64,000 nt of DNA from Diadophis punctatus similis (Eukaryota > Chordata > Lepidosauria > Squamata > Dipsadidae), in contig JALIGW010000001.1 of assembly GCA_023053685.1 (NCBI GenBank), positions 156,388,547 through 156,452,546 on the forward strand, written 5' to 3'. The translations under genes were made by a program, and so were the position numbers. Positions within the stretch are counted from its first letter, which is position 1, and every line of letters begins with the position of its first letter. The notes below the pieces were generated by a model, which worked only from the letters and a program-made list of their open reading frames with translations, did not search any database and was not told where the DNA came from. Below are positions 23,592-33,929 of this stretch, in pieces.

Positions 23592-25295
23592 ATGGCAAAA
23601 GGGATGCCACCCACCTCCTCAAAACCAGGAAGGAAGCGCAAACAGAAGACCAACAGGCCTAACGATGACGAGGCTGCGGCCTCTTCTTCGTCTCAAGCAG
23701 GCAGGGCGGAGCCCACAAGGGCGGAACAGCGCAGGGATCGCACCCTGCAAAGGATCCACAATAAGGCTGCAAATGCTACAAAGAGTTCTCACATCAGGCC
23801 TGCAGAGGCACCTTCCCTGGAGGCCACAACCTTGCCCCAGATTTCCTCTAATCTGTGGGGCCCTGGGGGATTGGGAATACCAGCTGCCCCACCCCAGATC
23901 TCCACCAGTCAGGGGGTTGGTCAGGACATTCCCGCACCTACAGCCTTAGGCCAAGAGGTGGATCAACCTCCTCCTCCCCCTCCTGGGGCTCAGGATGCCA
24001 GGCCCCCACCTCAACCAGATCTAGGCCCGGTTTCTTCGGGCCTTCCATTCGATCCAGCCTTGATCCAACAGTGGATTGCACTGGCAGTCCAGTCCAGCAT
24101 CACTGCCAACCTCCAAAGCCTAGCAGCCTCTCTGCCACCTTTAGGCTCAGGTGCCTCTTCCCCTCAACTGCAGCCTCAGCCGGGAACCAGCGCTGATTTC
24201 CTGGCAGCGGACCAGCTGTCCAACATCTCTGAAGAGGATAATCTCGATGATTTCCCTACAACACAGTTGGACACCATGGGTGACCTGTCGGAGGATGAAG
24301 CACCTACCACGGTCCAGCCCCCATCTGCGGTTCTCTTTCCCCCAGGGCTTTACAAGTCCCTACTGGGCAAAGCCAGGGCCGCAGCGGGGCTCACAGCTCC
24401 GGCCGCTCCGGCTCCGGCGTTGACCACCCCTCTGGGGCCAATCTTCTCCTCAGTCACTCCGGAACCGGATTCAGTCCCGGCTCCTTCGTTATTTTTAGAT
24501 ACAGTAAAGAATCAGTGGGCTGAGCCTGCAACTGGGCTAAATCCTTCCACTCTTGAGCGCCAATTTTTCAACGTCGCTTCTGAACTGGGGGATCTTCTTG
24601 AGGTTCCAACAGTAGATCCTCCTGTCCTGGCACTCCATGCTCAGACTACACTTCCAAGCGAATCAGAGGAAAATCTCAAGCCTGAAGATCGAAAAGTGGA
24701 ACAGGCTCTAGTGCGTGCCCACCAGGCAGCGGCCTGGGCCATCAAGGCGGCGTCCACATCCTCCTTCTTTGCCAGAGTGGCCCTCCTTTGGCTGAAACAA
24801 CTACAAGATTTGATTCAGGATACCAACATACGGGCACATCAAGATCTTAACAAAATTTTTGCCACATGCCAATTTCTTGCAGACTCAACGCTGTACACAT
24901 CTAAATTTACTTCTAAAGCAATGGCATCCACCCTCGTAGCCAGGTGCATGCACTGGCTCAAACAATGGCCCATGGAGACTCGCCACAAATGGCGACTTGC
25001 ATCTAAGCCTCTCAAGGGCAAACAGCTCTTCGGGGACTCCCTCGATCCATTTCTCGTCGAGTCGAAGGACAAACGGAAGATCTTGCCATCGTTATCTCGC
25101 AGAGGCCTCCCGCAACAGACCCCCTACTTCAGGCGGCCCTTTCGTCACACTGACCAGGGCTCCAGCTTCTCCCGGTCCCCAGGTCAGTATACAGGCAGGT
25201 TCCGACCCAATCAGGATAGGGCCAGCAGGGGGAGACAATTCAGGCGACATTCTTGCGGAGGCGCCGGTGGGCGCCCCGCCAAGTGGGGGAAGTAG
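23592..25295 (+). CDS. gag: DIRS-2 gag (ORF1), intact
   Basis: A 567-codon uninterrupted frame from ATG 23592 to the TAG at 25293-25295. The N-terminus is basic (KPGRKRKQKTNRP), followed by a Pro/Gln-rich low-complexity half and then a conserved domain (about residues 350-510) shared with DIRS-1 gag: PEDRKVEQAL, AHQAAAWAIKA, ARCMHWLKQW, TRHKWRLA, DPFLVESKDKRK. The C-terminus is Arg/Gly/Gln-rich and likely binds RNA; no zinc knuckle is seen. The pol frame overlaps its end in the +1 frame. It is odd that this frame is fully open while pol has several stops. Confidence 0.9.
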   Translation: MAKGMPPTSSKPGRKRKQKTNRPNDDEAAASSSSQAGRAEPTRAEQRRDRTLQRIHNKAANATKSSHIRPAEAPSLEATTLPQISSNLWGPGGLGIPAAPPQISTSQGVGQDIPAPTALGQEVDQPPPPPPGAQDARPPPQPDLGPVSSGLPFDPALIQQWIALAVQSSITANLQSLAASLPPLGSGASSPQLQPQPGTSADFLAADQLSNISEEDNLDDFPTTQLDTMGDLSEDEAPTTVQPPSAVLFPPGLYKSLLGKARAAAGLTAPAAPAPALTTPLGPIFSSVTPEPDSVPAPSLFLDTVKNQWAEPATGLNPSTLERQFFNVASELGDLLEVPTVDPPVLALHAQTTLPSESEENLKPEDRKVEQALVRAHQAAAWAIKAASTSSFFARVALLWLKQLQDLIQDTNIRAHQDLNKIFATCQFLADSTLYTSKFTSKAMASTLVARCMHWLKQWPMETRHKWRLASKPLKGKQLFGDSLDPFLVESKDKRKILPSLSRRGLPQQTPYFRRPFRHTDQGSSFSRSPGQYTGRFRPNQDRASRGRQFRRHSCGGAGGRPAKWGK

Positions 25296-28214
25296 CACCT
25301 CCTTCACTCTTACTGACGCCCCCATTGGGGGTCGACTGAAATACTTTGCTGATCGCTGGGAGTCTACGACAGAGGATTCCTGGGTTCTCAACACAATTCA
25401 GCATGGTTTGTCTCTGGAGTTCCTCTCCCTCCCCCCTGGAGCCTTCATTAGATGCCCCACAGCCAGGAACCCGACTAAACGGGCTCTCATGGCAGAGGCG
25501 GTGCAACACCTGCTGGATATTAGGGCGATTCAGCCAGTGCCCCCTGACCAGCTTTTTCAGGGGTTTTATTCCATCCTTTTTGTAGTCCCCAAGGCTTCGG
25601 GGGGTTGGAGAGCGATTCTAGACCTCAAACGTTTAAACCATTACATATCTTACAGGAAGTTCCGGATGCATTCCCTTAAATCCATCTTGGCCTGCATCCG
25701 GCCGGGGGACTTCATGGCCTCGCTAGACTTAACAGAGGCTTATTTGCATATTCCCATTGCACACCAGCACCGTCGGTACCTTAGGTTCTGCTATGCCGAC
25801 AAACATTTCCAATATAGGGCCCTCCCCTTTGGTCTCTCTTCCGCACCCAGGGTTTTCACGAAGATCCTTTCTGTCTTGGCGGGTCATCTTCAAGCCTTTC
25901 CAATCAAAGTCCAATGTTACTTAGATGACATTTTGGTGCACGCTTCCTCCAAGGAGGTAGCACAGCAACACCTTCAAATTGTCACCACGGTCCTAACTGA
26001 CCATGGTTTTTCCATAAATTTGACCAAGAGCCAGCTGTCCCCTTCTACGTCCATAGTTCATTTAGGATCCATGATTGATTCCGCGGCAGGGAAGGTTTTC
26101 CTTTCACAAGATAGACAGTCTGGTCTCAGAGAGTTAGCCACGCGGGTTCAAGGGGCAGCATCTTCCTCCCTCCTCACTCTTTCATCGCTCTTGGGCAAAA
26201 TGGTTTCCAGCATTTCCATAACTCCGTGAGCAAGGTTACACACCCGGGAACTGCAATGGTTCCTTCTTCCATTTCAGAAAGCCAGATGCGGATCGTCTCC
26301 TCGCAAGGTCTGGCTGCCCCCATCAGTGTGGCGTTCTCTCACCTGGTGGCGTTCTCCCGCCCTCACAAAGGGTACTCTGTTCCTTCCTCAATCACCCGTC
26401 ACGGTCACGACAGACGCCAGCCTCTCAGGTTGGGGCGCCCACTGCGAGGGCGTTATGGCACAAGGCCTGTGGTCAGAAGTCCAAGCCAGATACTCCATCA
26501 ATTGGCTTGAGTTGCACGCTGCCTCGCTCACCCTCAAGCAATTTCAACATCTGATAGAGGGATCTCATGTCCTTCTTTTAACGGACAACATCACGACCAA
26601 AGCGCATATAAATCGTCAGGGGGGGCACTCGCTCACGGACTCTCATGGACGAGGCGAGGAAGATCGGTCTGTGGGCGGAACGACACCTCCTATCTCTGAC
26701 ATCGGAGCACATTTCCGGGGTGGCCAACGTACAGGCGGACTGGCTGAGCCGATCAATAGTAGACCAAGCCGAATGGCGCCTGGATCCGTTGGTCTTCCAG
26801 TCTATCTCGAGGAGGTTCGGTTCCCCAACGGTGGATCTCTTTGCGACTCCAGACAACGCACAGCTACCACGATATTACACCAGGTATCAAATGCGGGGGT
26901 CGGAGGGAACCAACGCCTTATTATGCCAGTGGCCGGAGGGGCTCCTCTACGCCTTTCCTCCCCTTCCCATTCTACCCCTAGTCCTCAGGAAGCTGCTGCA
27001 GGAGGAAGCGGAAGTGATCTTAATTGCTCCATTCTGGCCCCGACAACCCTGGTTTGCCGAGCTCGTAGCTCTATCAGTGATGGACCACTGGATTCTGCCT
27101 CCCATTCTATCCCTTCTCAGCCAGGGAGAGATCCTCCACCCGGATCCCAGGTGGTGTCAACTGACCGCTTGGAGATTCAGCGGCGCAGCCTGAGGACTCA
27201 GCTCTCTGATCCAGATGTCATCTTCTACATCCAAGCGTCTCGCCGCCCTTCTACTGAACGACCTGGCAGGCCTTCTGCTCCTGGTGCTTCTCACAACGTC
27301 TTTCCCCGCTCAATGTTCCATTACCGATGGTTCTCCGTTTCCTCAAATGGGGACTGGACCGGGGCCTTTCATCCAACACCCTCTGCCGCCAACTCGCGGC
27401 TCTCTCTTCGGTCCTGTCGTGCGGTCATTGGGACTCCCTGTCCCACATTCCAACCATACGATGATTCTTGAAGGGGGTCTCCAACTGCCATCCTCCAGCA
27501 ATTCACTGATATCCAACCTGGGACCTTCCCAGGGTACTACAGTCCTTGACGGAGGCCCTGTACGAACCGTTACGAGACGCCTCTCTTCATCATTTGTCTC
27601 TCAAGGTTGCCTTTCTCCTCGCTATCACCTCGGCCCGTCGGATTTCTGAACTCGGAGCCCTTTCTGTATGTGACGACCTATGCATTTTCCACAGCGACAG
27701 TGTCGTTCTCCATCTGGATCCCTCCTTTATTCTGAAAGTTAACTCCTCCTTCCATCGAGCGCAGGAACTCATCTTACCGTCCTTTTGCTCTCCTCCATCA
27801 CATCCCTCTGAGAGGATCTGGCACACCTTGGACATCCGCAGGGCCCTGCGCATCTATATCGCCTGCACACGACCTTTCCGCAGGATGGAAGCACTCCTCG
27901 TTACCTTCTTGCCCCAAACCATGGGCCTCAAGGCGTCGTCCACGACCATCGGACGTTGGATACGGGGGGCCATTGCTAAGGCCTATGACATGGCCTCGCT
28001 TCCGCGGCCCGCGGGCATCACATCACACTCTACCCGCAGCGCTGCCACTTCCGCCGCCTGGGCGACCCATTGCCCGTTGGAAGACCTCTGTAGGGCTACG
28101 ACCTGGGCATCTCCTACTCCATTCATTTGATACTACCGAATCGACAAGTACACATCGGCTGATGAGGCATTTGGACGTAGAGTGCTACAAAGAGTTCTCA
28201 ACCACAACGCATGA
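25261..28214 (+). pseudogene. pol: DIRS-2 pol remnants: RT, RNase H, methyltransferase-like, tyrosine recombinase
   Basis: RT is readable from PIGGRLKYF (about 25320) through YLDD (25918-25929) to a TGA at 26227-26229, which replaces a conserved Trp codon seen in DIRS-1. RNase H continues in the same frame (TTDASLSGWGAH, LELHAASL, LLLTDN) until a run of seven G (26619-26625) shifts the frame. It then runs 26645-27193 with ADWLSRS, followed by the methyltransferase-like domain (PTVDLFATPDN, GLLYAFPPLPILP, LIAPFWPRQPWF). The recombinase core-binding part (VLRFLKWGLDRGLS, about 27330) and catalytic part (27546-28130: SARRISEL, HSTRSAA) are in a third frame. A TGA at 28128-28130 falls where DIRS-1 has Arg, two codons before the catalytic Tyr region. 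The frame then continues to 28214. Non-functional as it stands. Confidence 0.9.
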
Positions 28215-28251
28215 TTCCTGTCCCTCCCATGGGTACCACTGTTTTGGTATG

Positions 28252-28340
28252 TCCCATCCTGACTGCTGGCTCCTCAGAGGATGGAGAATGAGCTTTGCCT
28301 TACCTGATACGCTCTTTCTCATCAGGAGGAGCCAGCAGTC
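28252..28340. repeat. DIRS-2 internal complementary region
   Basis: The left half complements the outer left end of the element (CATTCTC...GGATGGG) and the right half complements the outer right end (GAGCGTATCAGGTAAG...). They are fused at GAATGAGC. It follows TTTTGGTATGTCCCA, which is also found in front of the DIRS-1 region (9900-9914). Confidence 0.93.
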
Positions 28341-28538
28341 AGCTCCCTCCCTATCATGTTCGCGTTGTTTGCTTATACTCACCACAGTACGGTTCCCATT
28401 GGACCAGTTAGGATTTTGACTCCTCAAGAGTCGTCGAACCCTTTTTCTTTATCTGAGTTGTTCATTCGTTTTACCTAAAAAAAAAAAGGACACGGAATTT
28501 CAGTTACCTTATTTTTATCACGAGTTTTTACCAATTCC

Positions 28539-28724
28539 GAACCAGTCAACCAGTTGGGATGTTAAGGACGTCGGTCCGACTGTTTTCGCCACATCAAGTC
28601 GTCCCTTCGGATTCGTCATAACTGGGGTCTCAGAGGGCGGATCCAGGGGATTTAAGAAAAAAAGTGACTCGGTCCTCAACTGCTAATGGGTGGAGACAAC
28701 CCATCCTGACTGCTGGCTCCTCCT
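28539..28724 (-). repeat. DIRS-2 right inverted terminal repeat
   Basis: Inverted partner of 22771-22934, slightly longer because of small indels near 28575-28610. The last 38 bases of the element (28725-28762) are unique to this end. Confidence 0.92.
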
Positions 28725-28784
28725 GATGAGAAAGAGCGTATCAGGTAAGACAACGCTCATTTACTATTTTGTTTGATGAAATGA

Positions 28785-28850
28785 TTGATTGTTTGATTGT
28801 TTGATTATGTGCCATCAAGTTGTTTTCAACTCCTAGCAACAACATAGATA
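28785..28850 (-). repeat. SINE fragment with (TTGA/TTGT) run
   Basis: Short GATTGTTT run followed by TGTGCCATCAAGTTGTTTTCAACTCC, the end of the older squamate SINE body (compare 13035-13200 and 35690-35892). Confidence 0.4.
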
Positions 28851-29164
28851 AATTAAATGAAATTGATAAAAATGTCCCAGTGGAACTTAGCATAGAGGTG
28901 TTCTTAAAACAATAGTGCTGAGGACATTAGAAATCTATGTATGTAGTAATCAGGAAGTTATGATGAATGAGAACACACTCATGCTTTTTGTCCTTTGTTC
29001 ATTTGTCCACTAACAGAATACAAAAATATGGACATAATGGTTAACAAAAAGGAAAGACCTGAGCATCCAAAGTCCCCCCCCCAAAGTTCCTTAGAATTAT
29101 TTCATCCCAGCTCAAACAGACTCCTTGTAATCTAGTTTAATGAAAAGGACATGATAGTAGATAT

Positions 29165-29475
29165 CTCAGGGGTTGCCACAAAGAAGAGGGAATCAAGCTA
29201 TTCTCCAAAGCAGCTGAAGACAAGACAAGAAGCAATGGGTGGAAACTAATCAAGGAGAGAAGCAACCGAGAACTAAGAAGAAATTTCCTGACAGTTAGAA
29301 CAATGAATCAGTGGAACAACTTGCCTCCAGAAGTTGTGGGTGCTCCAACACTGGAGGTTTTTAAGAAGAGATTGGGCAACAATTTGTCTGAAATAGCATA
29401 GGGTTTCCTGCTTCAGCAGGGGGTTGGACTAAAAGATGTCCAAGGTCCCTTCCAACTCTGTTATTCTATTATTCT
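29165..29475 (+). repeat. CR1-like LINE 3' end
   Basis: Sense-strand counterpart of the 718-1215 copy. The translation gives NGWKLIKERSNRELRRNFL-like, then MNQWNNLPPEVVGAPTLEVF-like text with a few changes. The sequence ends with GGGGTTGGACTAAAAGATG...CCCTTCCAACTCTGTTATTCT, the diagnostic CR1 tail. Confidence 0.82.
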
Positions 29476-29479
29476 GATA

Positions 29480-30125
29480 ATCTATTTTAACATTCCTTGG
29501 CTTGGGTGGATGAATCTGCAAAAAACACTAAATGCTACCCTAGTCCTCTGTGATATATTATTTCCACCTCTCACACAAAGCAGTTTGATTGGAGAGTCTT
29601 GAATCAACCATTCAGTGATTGTTTCTTTTGCTAGATTCCTTGCTAGAGCTGCCCATCAAAATAATTAATCACCTCTTCTCTTTTCCATACCTCTTCACCC
29701 CAAACTTTTCCTCATTCTGATAAAATGTAATGACTTGTTTAGATTCTTAGTCTTAAGGTGCTTCCATACACCATCGTTTCCACTCTCCAATCTTCAGATG
29801 CGGTGCGAACTGAGTAGACTGACTACTCACAGTCAAAGACTTGAAGCAAGCAAAAATGTTAAGGCAAGAAAAAGGGCAGGGAGGCAAGGAAGCAGAATGA
29901 GGCAAGAGCATCCAAAAACTTATGATTGGAGGAAGGGTGATATGAAAGCTGTTACAATGGAAAAACAGACTGCTGGCCTAGGCATTGACGATGCCAATAT
30001 GATGAAATGATGCTATGACATCATGCCAGAAGATCTGCCCTTTTGTATTTCTATTCCACACAAATACTTCACCATGTCCACCATGGACAGTCCTGACTGA
30101 CATGAAAAGGCTCAGTTTCTTAGGG
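29480..30125. other. Unassigned DNA
   Basis: A 91-codon frame at 29735-30010 has a basic, Arg/Lys-rich end but no recognisable family. No splice or promoter context supports it. Confidence 0.3.
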
Positions 30126-30131
30126 TATATG

Positions 30132-30474
30132 TATTAGAGTTTGTTGCATAAATCAAAACCAGAAGCACACACAGATAATGGATTCAGCTGGATTCATTAA
30201 CTTCTTTATAAACATAATAATATATATACAATACCACAAGTAGATTATTTCTTCAATGTAGCAACAGTTACAAGCAGTTTCATTTCCAGCAGCAGACAAG
30301 CTTTCAGTTCAGAGTTCAGAGTGGACTGAGAGAGTACAGAGTGGGTTGAGCCTTATAGCTTCAGTTTCGATTCTCTGCACAGACTCAGATGTGTTTAGCT
30401 CCCATTGGCTGATTTAGTTCCTATGCCTATTCATTGGCTGACCTTGTTACCATTGGCTCATGAATATCTTAACA
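30132..30474 (-). mobile_element. Small solo LTR candidate
   Basis: Read on the minus strand it begins TGTTAAGATATT, carries three CCAATG-type boxes in its first 90 bases, then a TATA-like CTATAAGG. Perfect 5-bp repeats ATATG flank it (30127-30131 and 30475-30479) if the right edge is ...CTAATA. The alternative edge ...CTAATACA gives a canonical CA end but loses the duplication. Family unknown. Confidence 0.55.
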
Positions 30475-30556
30475 ATATGCATATACCATTTAGAGAGATA
30501 TCATTCTAAGAGATGGAGCATTTTAGAAAATTGCATAAATGACAGAACTGGATAAG

Positions 30557-30902
30557 ACTATATTTATTTATTATTTATTTAAATGGATTTTTATGCCGCC
30601 CAACTCCCGGGGGACTCTGGGTGGCTCACAACATATCAGAATCCATTCCACAGTATAAGAAATACAATAATTAAAAAGTACAAAAATTAAAAAAAGTATC
30701 TCACATTCACAATCAAGGGTGATTGTGGAGAAATTGTAAAGTGAAGGAGCTAAGTTTGGAGACTAGATTAAAGAAGCTGGGTGGGGCTGGGTGGTGTTCA
30801 ATGGAAACTCTAAAGTACTGAGTGGAGGAGAAAGGAGATTGGAAGTTTGGTTCTCATGCCTACTTCAGGCTCTATGGCCCCAATCCTGGGTCATGATCTT
30901 TG
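30557..30902 (-). repeat. L2-like LINE 3' tail, truncated
   Basis: It starts with an ATTT run, then ATGCCGCCCAACTCCC..GACTCTGGGTGGCT, the complement of the LINE 3' end seen at 17700-17760. The upstream body is diverged. It abuts a second, separate tail at 30905. Confidence 0.65.
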
Positions 30903-31445
30903 GATCATTATTTATTTATTTATTTATTTATTGTTTGTTTGTTTGTTTGTTTGTTTGTTTGTTTGTATTTGTATGCCGCCCAACTCCCAAAGGACTCTGG
31001 GTGGCTAACAACATGTGCAAATACAAAAGCATAAAAACATTAAAAACAAGTACAGCAATTAAAAAACCTATACGTTCCCTTTTGTGACCGGATCTCACCA
31101 ATTTCAGTCGCGAGATCAAATGGTCTCAAGCCTGTTGGAAGAGCCAGGTCTTAACTGCCTTACGGAAGGCCAATAGGGTGGGGGCAGTCTGGATCTCTGG
31201 AGGTAGTTGGTTCCAGAGGGCCGGGGCTGCCAGAGAAGGCCCTCCCCTGCGGGCCCGCCAGCCGGCATTGTTTAGCTGATGGGACCCGGAGGAGGCCGAC
31301 TCTGTGGGATCTCATCGGTCACTGGGAGCTGTGTGGCAGAAGGCGGTCTCGAAGATAACCTGGTCCTAAGCCATGTAGGGCTTTAAAGGTAATAACCAAC
31401 ACTTTGAATTGTGCCCGGAGACCAATAGGAAGCCAGTGCAGCTGA
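30903..31445 (-). repeat. L2-like LINE 3' end with (TTTA)n(TTTG)n tail
   Basis: The minus strand reads the same C-terminal coding region as 17220-17560 (complement of CACTGGCTTCCTATTGGTCT, GGTTATCTTCGAGACCGCC, CTCTGGAACCAACTACCTCC). It ends in the shared tail followed by an expanded TTTA/TTTG array at 30905-30966. It is 5'-truncated inside the RT C-terminal domain, and frames are interrupted. Confidence 0.8.
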
Positions 31446-31473
31446 TTACTTAGTTACTGATGACAACCCTATA

Positions 31474-31703
31474 AGCAATAGCAATAGCACTTAGACTTAT
31501 AAGCTGTGTCATAATGCTTTACAGTCCTCTCTAAGTGGTTTACAGAGTCAGCATATTGCCCCCAACAATCTGGGTCCTCATTTTATCTACCTTGGAAGGA
31601 TAGAAAGCTCAGTCAACCTTGAGGGTCAGGATCGAACTCCTGGCAGTGAGCAGTTAGTTGGCTTGCAATACTGCATTCTAACTACTGCACCACCATGACT
31701 CTA
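31474..31703 (-). repeat. tRNA-derived SINE (same family as 280-495)
   Basis: Reverse-strand copy: 3' end TAGCAATAGCACTTAGAC at the left, B box complement GGATCGAACTCC (31629-31640), and A box complement in CTACTGCACCACCA at the right. Confidence 0.83.
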
Positions 31704-31709
31704 TAAGAT

Positions 31710-32230
31710 AGGTCATAGTTAGAAACCAATGCCATATGGGTCAGGATCATGTTTATTGGACCAACTATAATAACGGAATCTTTCGTGCCTGAATATGCTT
31801 CTCCCTCTTTTACTTTTTTTTTATGTGAATGAGGGATGAGCCGGTTTGAAACATTTTCTCAAATTAGTTTCTTGGAAAAGGCTCAAGCCCCGCTTATCTG
31901 ATCATTGCCTGAGTAGCAGCTTTTCCTCCTGTCCTTCAAGATCTGTATGATCTTGAATCTTGTCCTCAAATTCTGGATGGTAAATGCCAAATCTAAGCTT
32001 TTATGCACCCGTGATTTGATAGAAGGTGAACAAGAAGACCTTGTGTATCTTACTGTAAGCTTAAACCTGATTGTAGGAGGGTAGCAGTGTCACCCTCTCA
32101 GAAGTCTGCCCTCCCAGGTATTAGTTCCTACAAGTGTCTAAATGCTAAAACTGGGGAGAAGGTGGCAATGATCTAGAAAAAATACCTTATTAATTTAATG
32201 CAGCAATTGTTAATGTGGACTAGACAAATA
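31710..32230. other. Unassigned DNA
   Basis: No gene, RNA or repeat family recognised. Confidence 0.3.
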
Positions 32231-32234
32231 CAGT

Positions 32235-33900
32235 ATGTTGGAAATCCTAACTGTGCATTGGCCATCTTGCTATCCAGTGGGATTCCTACTTGAACTTCTG
32301 GAACTTATCTTGGAATTGGTATTGGAATCCCTTCACTTTATGTTGGGTGACTTCAATCTACAGGCTGGAGTAGGGCTGAGAAGGCTCAAGATTTCATGTT
32401 TCATGGTGATGAGATTGTCCAAGGTAACACATTTCGACAATTATGGCCTGGATTTCTTTGCCTTAGATTATGTGACGATGCAGATACAGAGACCATTATA
32501 CTTAGCTCTTTGCCCTAATTAGAAAATCTCATTTCCTAAATGAGACTGGTTTTCATCTAGGACCTATGTGGGATGAATAGATGGTTTGCCCCAGGTGCCT
32601 TATGGATCTGGTGGCAATTGGGGGATTTCCTAGTTTTGTTGTTTAAGTTTTGTTGCTTACCTGATTAACTGCTGAGAATAGAAGATGGCCCGGGCTCTTG
32701 ATATGATTGCCCCTGAGTTCTGTTCACCAGACTTGGCTAATCTTTGGTTGACTGACAGCATCTGGGAGATGCTGGCAAAGGAGACATTTAGTGCATTCAT
32801 AAAAGAAGAGAAAAATAAACCTCCATATTTTAGACTCCATCTTTTATTGTATCAAACAGAAGTTTGGTTTTAGGGATAGGAACTTACTTTGGAGGAAAAA
32901 TAAATAAGTAGATTTTGTTGGATGAAATGACTGTTTTGCACAGTATTTCCCAACAAGACAGTTTTGTCTTAACCTTGACAATGTCTTTTGATGTTAGCTA
33001 GTACTCCTTTTGTATATGGGCTCTAATAATAGATAGGTAAACCCTACTCTCTGCTACCTAGGTTGGAATTGAGTTCAACCTGCCTTCTTCCAGGAATTTA
33101 TCTGACTGGATCTGAGAGATGGTGAATACCCCATTGTAATAGGGGAATGTCTGAGATCTTGAAGGATGCTTCAGCATATTCCCTCCATGATCAATATTGG
33201 ATCTAGCCAATGTTGATCATGGATCATGGAGGATCTATTCACCTAAAGCATAGTCACACCATGCCACTTTCCAATTCAACATGCTGGTTTTAAACTATAA
33301 TTTCCTTTATGGCTTGGCACTAAGATACCTTTAGCTCCACCTTCTCCAATCTGAATCAACCTGTTCGATGCATTTATCATGGAAGAAGATCCTGGTTAAT
33401 CTGAATTTTATGATATAAAATTGGACTGAGGCCAGGAAACAAATTTTCTCTGTCATCACAAAGATACAATGGTGGAACAGCCTCCCTTTTATATTTTAGT
33501 CTAACCACAGACTGTGATTGCTTTCTGGAAGATGGCCTTTGGTGCTTGAGTGTTGTTTTGTATGTAATTGTGACACCCAGTCTCTGGAACACCATTACCC
33601 CAGAGATTAGATTGATCCTATCAGCCTTCCATAAGGCCATAAAGATTTTCTTTTGTCACTGGGGGCCTGGGAATCACGAGGTGTGGCTGTCTATACATTA
33701 GCATTACTAATGCTAAAGTAGCATTACTTTACATTACATCAGCATTACATTATGCTGATTTGTGATCAATGATTTTGTTTTTACCCAGACTGCTGTTTTT
33801 ATGTGTGCTGCTTTTCAATCTTTTCAGGATTTTTTTTTTAGTATCTGATGCCCAAATTTGGGAATTTGAGATGGACATCTATATAAATAAATTTAAAAAA
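32235..33900 (+). pseudogene. Old, heavily decayed L2-like LINE
   Basis: Scattered matches follow the order of an L2-like ORF2. LGDFNLQAG (about 32345) is the endonuclease block. ALDMIAPEF (32690-32715) corresponds to the ALDRIAPLR linker of the 15405-17770 copy. SLWNTITPEIR and SAFHKAIK (about 33570-33645) match the C-terminal WNQLPLEI and AFQKAVK. It ends with a short ATAAATAAATT run near 33890. Long stretches between are unrecognisable, with stops in all frames. It is a much older copy than 15405-17770. Confidence 0.6.
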
Positions 33901-33929
33901 ATTATATGCTGTGAACCATGCTTTTTAAA

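Larger units (their letters stand above)
22757..28762 (+). mobile_element. DIRS-type retrotransposon, degenerate pol (DIRS-2)
   Basis: Second DIRS element, same orientation as DIRS-1 and about 6.0 kb long. It has inverted terminal repeats of about 165-185 bp (22771-22934 and 28539-28724), an intact gag, a broken RT/RNase H/methyltransferase-like/recombinase region and an internal complementary region (28252-28340). Its terminal sequences are unrelated to those of DIRS-1, while the proteins are clearly homologous, so the two are different families and not a duplication. The limits are where the match to the internal complementary region ends. Confidence 0.93.

Noticed and set aside
26326..27471. 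381-codon frame taken as one protein
   Set aside because: Only its first third is RNase H. After the G7 shift at 26619-26625 it reads a wrong frame of the methyltransferase-like and recombinase regions.
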